From assembly GCA_000432855.1 (NCBI GenBank), contig HF990849.1:1-12190 (forward strand): a DNA stretch of 12,190 bases, in the 5' to 3' direction. This DNA is from Firmicutes bacterium CAG:822. GTDB lineage: Bacteria > Bacillota_I > Bacilli_A > RF39 > UBA660. The stretch's first letter is position 1, and every line of letters begins with the position of its first letter. The position numbers and the translations under genes are program-made. Positions 6,351 to 11,811 of the stretch are shown piece by piece. The notes beneath the pieces were generated by a model, which saw only the letters and a program-made list of their open reading frames with translations, made no database searches and was not told where the DNA came from.

Positions 6351-6506
6351 ATTTAATCACCTCATTATATTTTAACATTTTTTCTAAAACTTTTGTATAA
6401 AAATACTAAAATTAACCAATAATATATTAGAATATTCGCAGATATTCACACTTAAAAGAGGTTACTCTTTTTTTCTATATGTGATAAAATAAAAGTGGTG
6501 ATGAAA
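6351..6506. promoter_or_regulatory. Divergent intergenic region between sufC and the HIT gene
   Basis: The plus strand has an extended -10, TGATAAAAT (6482-6490), with a poor -35, 16 bases before the HIT start. Two small palindromes stand out: GAATAT/ATATTC (6430-6447), and AAAAGAG-GTTA-CTCTTTT (6454-6471), which lies where a -35 would be for the HIT gene. Either could be an operator. For suf, TAAAAT or TATAAT boxes lie just before the SD without convincing -35 elements. Confidence 0.4.
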
Positions 6507-6872
6507 ATGGATTGTATATTTTGTAAAATTGTAAACGGAGAAATTCCTTCATACACACTTTATGAAGATGAAATAGTTAAAGTATTTTTAGATGTTAATC
6601 CAGATGTCAATGGTCACACTTTAATCATTCCAAAAAAACATTATACAGATCTATTTGACATTGACAACGATACTCTAATGCATATTATGGATATAGCTAG
6701 AAAAATAGACAAATTATTAAAAGACAAATTACACACCGATGGGTTAACTTTAGTTCAAAACAATGGATTAAAACAAGAAGTCAAACATTTTCATCTTCAT
6801 TTAAAGCCACAATATAAAAATGAAGAAGAATTACTCCCAGTCGAAGAAATATATAAAAAAATAAGCAACTAA
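6507..6872 (+). CDS. HIT-family nucleotide hydrolase
   Basis: Histidine-triad protein of the Hint/HinT branch, which hydrolyses nucleoside phosphoramidates or related AMP-linked substrates in the cytosol as a dimer. Counted from the chosen ATG, the protein begins MDCIFCKIVNGEIPSY with the C3/C6 pair typical of HinT, carries NPDVNGHTLIIPKKH in the middle (H37) and ends with the triad HFHLHLKP (H94, H96, H98; H96 or H98 is the nucleophile by family alignment). The length of 121 residues is slightly above the usual 110-115. GTG and ATG codons lie up to four codons upstream, but ATG 6507 is preferred because GTGGTGAT forms its SD and homologues begin right before C-x-F-C. It is a single-gene unit, transcribed divergently from sufC and ending in a bidirectional terminator. 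The natural substrate is unknown. Confidence 0.93.
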   Translation: MDCIFCKIVNGEIPSYTLYEDEIVKVFLDVNPDVNGHTLIIPKKHYTDLFDIDNDTLMHIMDIARKIDKLLKDKLHTDGLTLVQNNGLKQEVKHFHLHLKPQYKNEEELLPVEEIYKKISN

Positions 6873-6887
6873 GCTTATTTTCTTTTT
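6853..6887. terminator. Bidirectional terminator containing both stop codons
   Basis: Perfect 7-bp stem AATAAGC (6860-6866) / GCTTATT (6873-6879), loop AACTAA. It is followed by a T-rich run on the plus strand (6878-6887) and by T7 on the minus strand (6861-6855). The HIT stop codon (6870-6872) is the end of the loop and the stop of the opposing gene (6877-6875) is in the stem. Confidence 0.75.
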
Positions 6888-7684
6888 TTACCTTTAGTTG
6901 GCTTTTTCTTTACTTTATGATTACTCTTCTTCTCTTCATCATTAATTTTTCCAAAGGGTGACGGTGAAAATTCAAATAATTTATTTAAACCTTCCTTAGT
7001 TGATACATCAAGTCTAATCCATTGTCCATTTTTTAAATAGTATACTTCTGGATAACCATATTTATTAAGTTCAACCTTTAAATTAGGATTATTTTCAAAT
7101 TTAACCCTTGTAGCTTCAAAAAAGCCACGATATAAAAGATTAACATTTTTTGAAAAAACTGTAACCAATCCTTTTTTTATCGGAAATCTAACATTCTCTT
7201 TATTCATCTTAAGTAAAGCTCCAAATTCCTCGTAAGTTACCATAAATGAATTCATATTCTTTCTCGGATAAAATCTTTTCTCACCTAAAGAATCCACATA
7301 ATCCTGCATCCATAAACTATACGGTTTTTTTAGACCAGCTCTCGCCACTCCATAAAGTTCAGAATCGTCAAAATCATAAAACTTCAAATCTCCCCTTAGT
7401 AACATCCAAGTTGGATGATTTCTTATAACAAAATTTTGTTCATCTTTGCTTAACTTTAAAATATTTCCTTTTTCTCTAATTAAATCAACAGCACCAGCAC
7501 ATAAATAAAGTTGATGAGTTAAATCTTTACTTGGTATATCATACTCTTTACCATCTATGTATACTTTATCAATATGGTTTGTTCCATCTTCAAGTACACT
7601 GACTTTTAATAAAGCAACATCACATTTATCAAAAAGTGCAAAAATAGCTTTTCGTTCTTCTTTACTAAATTTTATATTTCCCAT
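6875..7684 (-). CDS. Hypothetical protein, 269 residues, basic C-terminal tail
   Basis: Not recognised. A soluble protein with no signal peptide or membrane helix. The first 110 residues alternate short helices and strands and contain one YLCAGAVDLIREKG segment; the middle (about 85-215) is rich in aromatic residues (HPTWMLLRGDLKFYDF, KKPYSLWMQDY, GFFEATRVKF). The last 21 residues are dominated by lysine and arginine (KKKPTKGKKRK at the end), a disordered tail of the kind used to bind RNA, DNA or ribosomes. AGGAGG is five bases from ATG 7684 and a near-consensus promoter lies upstream, so it is expressed alone and probably well. It is convergent with the HIT gene, with two bases between the stop codons. 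Nucleic-acid binding is a guess from the tail only. Confidence 0.85.
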   Translation of the reverse strand: MGNIKFSKEERKAIFALFDKCDVALLKVSVLEDGTNHIDKVYIDGKEYDIPSKDLTHQLYLCAGAVDLIREKGNILKLSKDEQNFVIRNHPTWMLLRGDLKFYDFDDSELYGVARAGLKKPYSLWMQDYVDSLGEKRFYPRKNMNSFMVTYEEFGALLKMNKENVRFPIKKGLVTVFSKNVNLLYRGFFEATRVKFENNPNLKVELNKYGYPEVYYLKNGQWIRLDVSTKEGLNKLFEFSPSPFGKINDEEKKSNHKVKKKPTKGKKRK

Positions 7685-7709
7685 AATATCCTCCTAAAAC
7701 TTTACGCAT

Positions 7710-7738
7710 ATAATACACACAAAACCCTAAATTGTCAA
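7710..7738 (-). promoter_or_regulatory. Sigma-A promoter of the 269-residue gene
   Basis: Perfect TTGACA (7738-7733), a 17-base spacer, TATTAT (7715-7710). The predicted start near 7703 leaves a leader of about 19 bases carrying AGGAGG (7695-7690). Confidence 0.75.
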
Positions 7739-7776
7739 ATAATAAACATTTGCCATATTCATGATTTAATAACCTT

Positions 7777-7785
7777 CATATCATA
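7777..7785 (+). promoter_or_regulatory. Possible sporulation sigma-factor -10 box for the coat gene
   Basis: CATATCATA matches the sigma-K -10 consensus CATANNNTA and lies 24 bases before the ATG of the CotD-like gene. No clear -35 (AC about 16 bases upstream) is present. CCATATT at 7753-7759 resembles a sigma-E -35 but is too far away. No sigma-A promoter is visible here. Confidence 0.35.
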
Positions 7786-7808
7786 AATTAGATAAGGGGG
7801 AAAGAAAA

Positions 7809-8081
7809 ATGTTTAGAAAAAACTTTGGTTTTAATAGACCAATGAATAACTGCTGTGGTCAAGAACCAAACTGTCCTATTATGGAACCAGTTATCACAAA
7901 TTGTGTAGAAAGAGAATTTTGTCACGAAGTAAAACACGTTTGTCCAATTCACACACACGTAATTAATAAACATATTTATAATCACACTTACACTCCTGAA
8001 TACTCATGCTCTGAAGAAAATCAAATTATCAACAATGATCCAGGATGCGGTTGCAATAAATTTAATAACAATGGTTTTTAA
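7809..8081 (+). CDS. CotD-like spore coat protein
   Basis: A small protein of 90 residues rich in Cys, His and Asn, matching the CotD-type spore coat family. After a short head (MFRKNFGFNRPMNNCCGQ) with cysteines at 15, 16 and 22 come EFCHEVKHVCPIHTHVINKH (36-55) and IYNHTYTPEYSCSEENQ (56-72), i.e. the HPxHT-xVNxH-xxxHxYxPH-like pattern of CotD proteins, then a GCGC tail (79-82). There is no signal peptide; CotD proteins are made in the mother cell and deposited on the spore, with cysteine and histidine available for cross-linking. SD AAGGGGG (7794-7800) is eight bases from ATG. The upstream region resembles a mother-cell sigma promoter more than a sigma-A one. The gene stands alone, divergent from the 269-residue gene and closed by its own terminator. 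The assignment rests on the His/Cys pattern and is probable, not certain. Confidence 0.72.
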   Translation: MFRKNFGFNRPMNNCCGQEPNCPIMEPVITNCVEREFCHEVKHVCPIHTHVINKHIYNHTYTPEYSCSEENQIINNDPGCGCNKFNNNGF

Positions 8082-8093
8082 GCCATTGTTTTT
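8067..8093 (+). terminator. Terminator of the CotD-like gene
   Basis: Perfect 8-bp stem AACAATGG (8067-8074) / CCATTGTT (8083-8090) running into T5 (8089-8093). The stop codon lies in the loop. Confidence 0.75.
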
Positions 8094-8100
8094 CATTTAC

Positions 8101-8130
8101 AAAAAAACTAAGAATTAACTCTCAGTTTTT
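8101..8130 (-). terminator. Terminator of the PD-(D/E)XK nuclease gene
   Basis: On the minus strand an 11-bp stem, AAAAACTGAGA (8130-8120) with TCTTAGTTTTT (8113-8103) through one G-U pair, continues into a U-tract (8107-8101). It overlaps the stop codon at 8117-8115. Confidence 0.7.
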
Positions 8131-9038
8131 AAGTTTTCAATTTCAGCCTCAGTTAAATCTGTAAATTTAGAAATATCACTGAGGTTCATTCCAGCATCTA
8201 ACATTTTTTTAGCAATTTCTAATGCTTTCTTGTTTGATCCTTGTTCTAAGCCTTGTTCTAAGCCTTGTTCTAAACCTTCAGCATGTCCTTTTTTAACTGC
8301 CTCTGCATGATCGATTTTCTTCATCCATTCGTCCATTTTATCTTTGTCATATAAACCAATAATGTGTTCATCCTCGTTTAAATCTTCAATTATATTTGCC
8401 ATACTTTCTAACTCCTCGTCTCCTTTAGAAATATCTCTAAGCTCTTTTCTACTAGTTATCTGAAACATTACTAATATTTTTTCTAACTTAGATAAACTTC
8501 CTTTACCATTAGTATAATACTTTTCTAAAGGTTTGACCATATTTATGTGTATTCTTTTAAAATTTTCTTCATCAGTAAACTTCCCTGTATCATCTTTCAT
8601 ACTAAATTCGATAAATAACCTGTCATCAAATCTATTTATAACATTAAAATTTAATTGAAACACTTCACTATTATCTACTAAAGAACCTGACAAATATCTA
8701 TCATAAGCTATTTTATGATGGTACAAATTATTCTTAGCTACCATACTTGCTTTCGCACTTTTATTAGCCTCGATATTTATAATTGTTCCTTCTACTTTTA
8801 CTATAAGATCCGTTATCTTTTTTCTTTCTTTATATTTTTCTACTGGAAGCTCTGCATTAGCAAACACTAAATTTTCATAAATATAACCTGGCGAGTATAT
8901 TGTTACATGACTTATAATCAAAGACAGCAATTTCCTAAAATTAGTATTTTGAACAATTGATTTAAATATTGGATCAAACATTGAATTCATAAGTTTATCT
9001 GGATTTTTAGATCTAACTATAGTTAAACTTTTTGGCAT
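8115..9038 (-). CDS. Rpn-type PD-(D/E)XK nuclease (recombination-promoting nuclease / transposase-like)
   Basis: Member of the PD-(D/E)XK nuclease family related to Rpn/PDDEXK_2 proteins, which are common in genomes with mobile DNA and of which E. coli RpnA is a DNA endonuclease promoting RecA-independent recombination. Visible parts are the family entry motif MFDPIFKSIVQ (20-30, D22, F25, K26), the core ITDLIVKVEG followed by INIEANKS (D77, E90, N92; the usual lysine or glutamine at the last catalytic position is asparagine), a helical domain to about 240, then a low-complexity tail with three EGLEQG-type units (254-267) and a final helix pair. 307 residues is the usual length. SD GGGAGG lies seven bases from ATG 9038. 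Its leader region is a copy of DNA found just behind ffh (see repeats), so it sits at a rearranged site. The family is confident; activity with N92 is uncertain. Confidence 0.85.
   Translation of the reverse strand: MPKSLTIVRSKNPDKLMNSMFDPIFKSIVQNTNFRKLLSLIISHVTIYSPGYIYENLVFANAELPVEKYKERKKITDLIVKVEGTIINIEANKSAKASMVAKNNLYHHKIAYDRYLSGSLVDNSEVFQLNFNVINRFDDRLFIEFSMKDDTGKFTDEENFKRIHINMVKPLEKYYTNGKGSLSKLEKILVMFQITSRKELRDISKGDEELESMANIIEDLNEDEHIIGLYDKDKMDEWMKKIDHAEAVKKGHAEGLEQGLEQGLEQGSNKKALEIAKKMLDAGMNLSDISKFTDLTEAEIENLKTES
8239..8274. repeat. Three tandem 12-bp units in the nuclease gene
   Basis: CCTTGTTCTAAG at 8239-8250 and 8251-8262, and with one change (final A) at 8263-8274. They encode repeated LEQG units in the linker of the nuclease. 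A whole-codon repeat like this can expand or contract without breaking the frame. Confidence 0.9.
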
Positions 9039-9066
9039 ATATTTGCCTCCCTTCTATATGAGGTAA

Positions 9067-9195
9067 CCCTCTATATATAACATACGACAAAAGATATCAC
9101 TTTTCCTTCAAAAAAAAAGAACAAAATACCAAAAAAATAGCATTTTTTTCTAAAAAGGCATTTTAAAATTTTCACTTTGCATTCTTTTAACCATA
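9067..9195 (-). repeat. Distal copy of the ffh-end repeat
   Basis: Related to 10207-10327. The best part, 9151-9195 versus 10283-10327, is identical at 42 of 45 positions and includes the last codons of ffh; all three differences are C in the ffh copy and T here. The rest (9067-9150) aligns with gaps: CCTCTA, a TA-rich stretch and TTCCTTC occur in both in the same order. Orientation is the same, so these are direct repeats flanking the RhuM pseudogene. Confidence 0.85.
9150..9194 (-). pseudogene. Duplicated fragment of the ffh 3' end (14 codons)
   Basis: Reads MVKRMQSENFKMPF then TAG, against MVKRMQSGNFKMPF then TAA at the true ffh end (residues 422-435). Only the last 14 codons are present, without the rest of the gene, seven bases after the stop of the RhuM reading frame. 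This is a remnant of a duplication and not an expressed gene; it may still mark the original junction behind ffh. Confidence 0.85.
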
Positions 9196-9200
9196 TATTA

Positions 9201-10195
9201 TCAATTATTACTATTTATTTCTTTTATTTCAATATTCATAATTTCCAAATAATCTTTTTCTACCCTAGTTAAATGATTATGCATGTATTTATAATATTCC
9301 TCATGAGCTTTTTTAATGCCTCTGAATGTGATACAGTACCTTTATTATTCAATATATCATTGTGTATCATTTTCAAAAAACTATCTAGTTCCACAACCCA
9401 ATCTTGCATAGTCATTGTTTGTCTTTTTAATGCATTAATTTCAGCAACATCAAGATATGCAGACACCAATCTATTTAAAACCTGTAATTCTTCATGTGTT
9501 AAATAGTTTTTGGCAATTTCAGTTTCTTTTTTAGTAGGCATATCTCCTCTAAAATTAGTAAGTCCTATATTATCTTTTTTACTATTAACTCTATTATAAA
9601 CTATTTCCGCAGCTGTATTGTTTGACACAGCATAATGCATTTTATTTTGAACAGTCCTAAAAAAATTAATTGTAATTTCTTTTTTCGGATTATAATCAAT
9701 TGAAGTAGCATATATATCAAGTATTTTTCTCCAAAAAACCTTCCCACTCGACCTTATATCTCTTATTTTATCAAGGAGTTCATCGAAGTAAGGATCATTA
9801 CCATTGTTTTTAAATCTTTCAACATTTAAATTATAACCTTTTACTAAATACTCCTTTAATTTTTCATTAGCCCAAATTCTAAACTTAGTACCTTGACTAG
9901 ATTTTACACAAAAACCAACAGCAATTATCATTTCCAAATTATAATAATTAACATTATATGATTTACCATCTTTGGCAGTTGTTCGGAAATTTCGAACAAC
10001 TGAATTTTTATTTAATTCCTTTTCATCAAATATATTTTTTATATGTTCACTAATCATAGATTTAGATTTGCCATACAATTTACTTATTTGTTATTGAGTT
10101 AGCCAAATATTTTCTTCTTCCAAAATAGCTTCAACTTTAATATCATCATTAACCTCATATATTAAAAATTTATTCTCCATTACATTTTGCTTCAA
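9201..10195 (-). pseudogene. RhuM-family (Virulence_RhuM) gene, interrupted by a stop codon and a -1 frameshift
   Basis: RhuM-family protein of unknown function, frequent on genomic islands and beside restriction or phage genes. Family segments in order: WLTQ (near codons 31-34), SMISEHIKNIFDEKELNKNS, NYYNLEMIIAVGFCVKS, GTKFRIWANEKLKEYLVKGY, DIYATSIDY, VQNKMHYAVSNNTAAEI, AKNYLTHEELQVLNRLVSAY and SHSEALKK. Start TTG 10195 has GGGAG nine bases upstream (ATG 10180 is the alternative). An in-frame TAA (10093-10091) stands where the family has lysine (WLTQKQ). A TTG at 10078 could restart but has no SD. Near the 3' end the frame is lost: the family-like ending AHEEYYKYM through TGA 9203-9201 is in the -1 frame, entered at A-AAA-AAG (9314-9308). 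Rejoined length would be about 330 codons, normal for the family. Two lesions suggest a decaying gene. It lies exactly between two copies of the ffh-end repeat. Confidence 0.85.
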
Positions 10196-10206
10196 TTAAA
10201 TCAACT

Positions 10207-10327
10207 CCCTCTACATATAATATACAACATTTTTCTCATATTTCCTTCTTAAAAGGAAAAAAATACTAAATTTAGTATTTTTTAAAAAGGCATTTTAAAA
10301 TTTCCACTCTGCATTCTCTTAACCATA
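10207..10327 (-). repeat. Proximal copy of the ffh-end repeat
   Basis: Contains the last 14 codons of ffh, its terminator and the leader of the RhuM pseudogene. Homologous to 9067-9195 in the same orientation. Because it is continuous with the intact ffh gene, the other copy is the partial one. Confidence 0.85.
10256..10282 (-). terminator. Terminator of ffh
   Basis: Palindrome ATACTA (10263-10268), AATT, TAGTAT (10273-10278), extended by flanking A and T runs, with T7 on the minus strand (10263-10257). It begins directly at the ffh stop codon. The stem has little GC and is probably moderate in strength. Confidence 0.6.
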
Positions 10328-11589
10328 ACTTTCATCTGTTCAAACTGTTTTAAAAGTTTATTAACTTCTTCAACACTTCTTCCACTACCAGCTGCTATTC
10401 TTCTTTTTCTACTAGCTTTTAAAATATCTGGATTTCTTCTCTCTTCCATAGTCATTGATAAAATAATTGCTTCTATATGTGCCATTTGTTTAGGATCAAT
10501 ATTCACATTATTTAAGCCCATTTTTTTAGCTCCTGGAATTAATTTAATTAAATTTTCTAGTGGTCCTAACTTCTTAACTTGATTTAATTGAGTTAAAAAA
10601 TCTTCTAAATCAAATTTACCCTTTTGTAATTTTTTAGCAGTCTCCAAAGCTTCTTGTTCATCAAATACACCCTCAGCTTTTTCAATCATACTCATTAAAT
10701 CGCCCATGTCGAGTATTCTATTAGCCATTCTCTCTGGATGGAAAGGCTCTAACCCATCCATCTTTTCAGAAACACCTATAAACTTAATCGGAATATTTGT
10801 TAAATGTCTGATAGATAAAGCCGCACCACCTTTAGTATCACCATCTAACTTAGTTAAAACAGCTCCTGTTAAAGGAAGTCTTTCATTAAATCCTGTAATA
10901 ACATTAATCGCATCTTGTCCCGTCATACTATCGATAACAAGTAATATCTCATTAGGACTAACAGCTTCATTAATGTTTTGTAGCTCTTCCATTAACTCAT
11001 CATCAATATGTAGTCTACCAGCCGTATCTATTAAAACATAATTGTATCCATTTTCTTTCGCATAATTAACCGCATTTTTCGCAATCTCAACTGGATTACC
11101 TTTTCCTTCGCTGTATACTTCAATATTTAATTCTTTACCTAATTGTTTTAATTGATCAATAGCTGCTGGTCTATAAACATCACAAGCCACCATCAAAGGT
11201 TTCATTCCAAATTTCTTACGTAAAAGTAAAGCAAGTTTTCCTGTAGTTGTTGTTTTACCAGAACCTTGCAGACCGCACATCATTAAAATAGTCATTGGTT
11301 TAACAATAATTAATGGTTCATCTTCTTTACCTAATAAATCAACAAGTTCATCCTTAACTATTTTTACAAAAACCTCTCCCGGTTTTAAACTTTTTTTTAC
11401 CTCTTCACCTAAAGCCTTTTCTTTGACATTGTTAATAAATTCTTTTACAACCTTATAATTAACATCTGCCTCTAATAAAGCCAGTCTAATCTCTCTTGTA
11501 ACTTCTCCAATATTATCTTCAGTTATCTTTCCATAACCTTTTATTTTATTTAAAGCATTTTGAAGTCTATCTCCTAAATTCTCAAACAT
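10282..11589 (-). CDS. ffh: Signal recognition particle protein Ffh (SRP54)
   Basis: GTPase of the bacterial signal recognition particle; with 4.5S/scRNA it binds signal sequences of nascent membrane and secreted proteins and docks with FtsY. Domain order: N-domain (1-95), G-domain with G1 GLQGSGKT (106-113), DVYRPAAIDQL (137-147), G3 DTAGR (188-192) and G4 TKLDG (246-250), then the methionine-containing M-domain (about 300-435) with the RNA-binding SGRS (402-405) and the finger segment around LENLIKLIPG (344-353). 435 residues is a normal to slightly short length. AGGTGAT lies seven bases from ATG 11589. In most Bacilli ylxM precedes ffh; here the upstream DNA is a transposase gene facing away. 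The last 14 codons are duplicated 1.1 kb downstream. The SRP RNA gene is not in the window. Confidence 0.97.
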   Translation of the reverse strand: MFENLGDRLQNALNKIKGYGKITEDNIGEVTREIRLALLEADVNYKVVKEFINNVKEKALGEEVKKSLKPGEVFVKIVKDELVDLLGKEDEPLIIVKPMTILMMCGLQGSGKTTTTGKLALLLRKKFGMKPLMVACDVYRPAAIDQLKQLGKELNIEVYSEGKGNPVEIAKNAVNYAKENGYNYVLIDTAGRLHIDDELMEELQNINEAVSPNEILLVIDSMTGQDAINVITGFNERLPLTGAVLTKLDGDTKGGAALSIRHLTNIPIKFIGVSEKMDGLEPFHPERMANRILDMGDLMSMIEKAEGVFDEQEALETAKKLQKGKFDLEDFLTQLNQVKKLGPLENLIKLIPGAKKMGLNNVNIDPKQMAHIEAIILSMTMEERRNPDILKASRKRRIAAGSGRSVEEVNKLLKQFEQMKVMVKRMQSGNFKMPF

Positions 11590-11606
11590 TTATAATCACC
11601 TATATC

Positions 11607-11635
11607 ATTATACTCAAAGCCAAAGAAAAAAGCAA
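11607..11635 (-). promoter_or_regulatory. Sigma-A promoter of ffh
   Basis: TTGCTT (11635-11630), a 17-base spacer, perfect TATAAT (11612-11607). The start near 11601 gives a leader of only about 12 bases that begins with the SD. The same -35 and spacing are used by the RNase J gene. Confidence 0.65.
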
Positions 11636-11679
11636 ACAAATATGCTCACTTACGGACAGTTTTTAAAATGAAATTAATT

Positions 11680-11712
11680 AGAGGTATTAGTCGTTTTTTG
11701 ACTAATACCTCT
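11680..11712. repeat. Perfect 13-bp hairpin near the insertion-sequence left end
   Basis: AGAGGTATTAGTC (11680-11692) and GACTAATACCTCT (11700-11712), loop GTTTTTT. No T-run follows on either strand, so it is not a standard terminator, although it could block transcription entering the transposase gene. It may mark or lie near the element end. Confidence 0.7.
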
Positions 11713-11751
11713 TATTTGCCATTTTTATGCTATTTTTCACTATATAGATTT

Positions 11752-11811
11752 TGTAACTCACTTCTGTTAAAATATTTATAATAAACCCATAATAGAAAGA
11801 AGTGAGTTACA
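11752..11811 (+). promoter_or_regulatory. 14-bp inverted repeat enclosing the transposase promoter and covering its SD and start codon
   Basis: TGTAACTCACTTCT (11752-11765) is the exact reverse complement of AGAAGTGAGTTACA (11798-11811). The right arm holds the SD-like AAGTGAG and the A of ATG. Between the arms lie TGTTAAAAT (11765-11773) and a perfect TATAAT (11777-11782). An RNA started inside contains only the right arm and can be translated; an RNA entering from outside would contain both arms and hide the start. Confidence 0.65.

Noticed and set aside
6454..6471. AAAAGAG/CTCTTTT hairpin followed by T-rich sequence, considered as a plus-strand terminator
   Set aside because: No plus-strand gene lies upstream to terminate; more likely an operator or chance in AT-rich DNA.
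7788..7985. 65-codon minus-strand frame opposite the CotD-like gene
   Set aside because: Shadow of a real gene; no SD, and the plus-strand protein has a clear family pattern, SD and terminator.
9054..9080. GAGG-TAAC-CCTC palindrome in TA-rich DNA before the nuclease gene
   Set aside because: Only four GC pairs, not repeated in the corresponding RhuM leader; no basis to call an operator.
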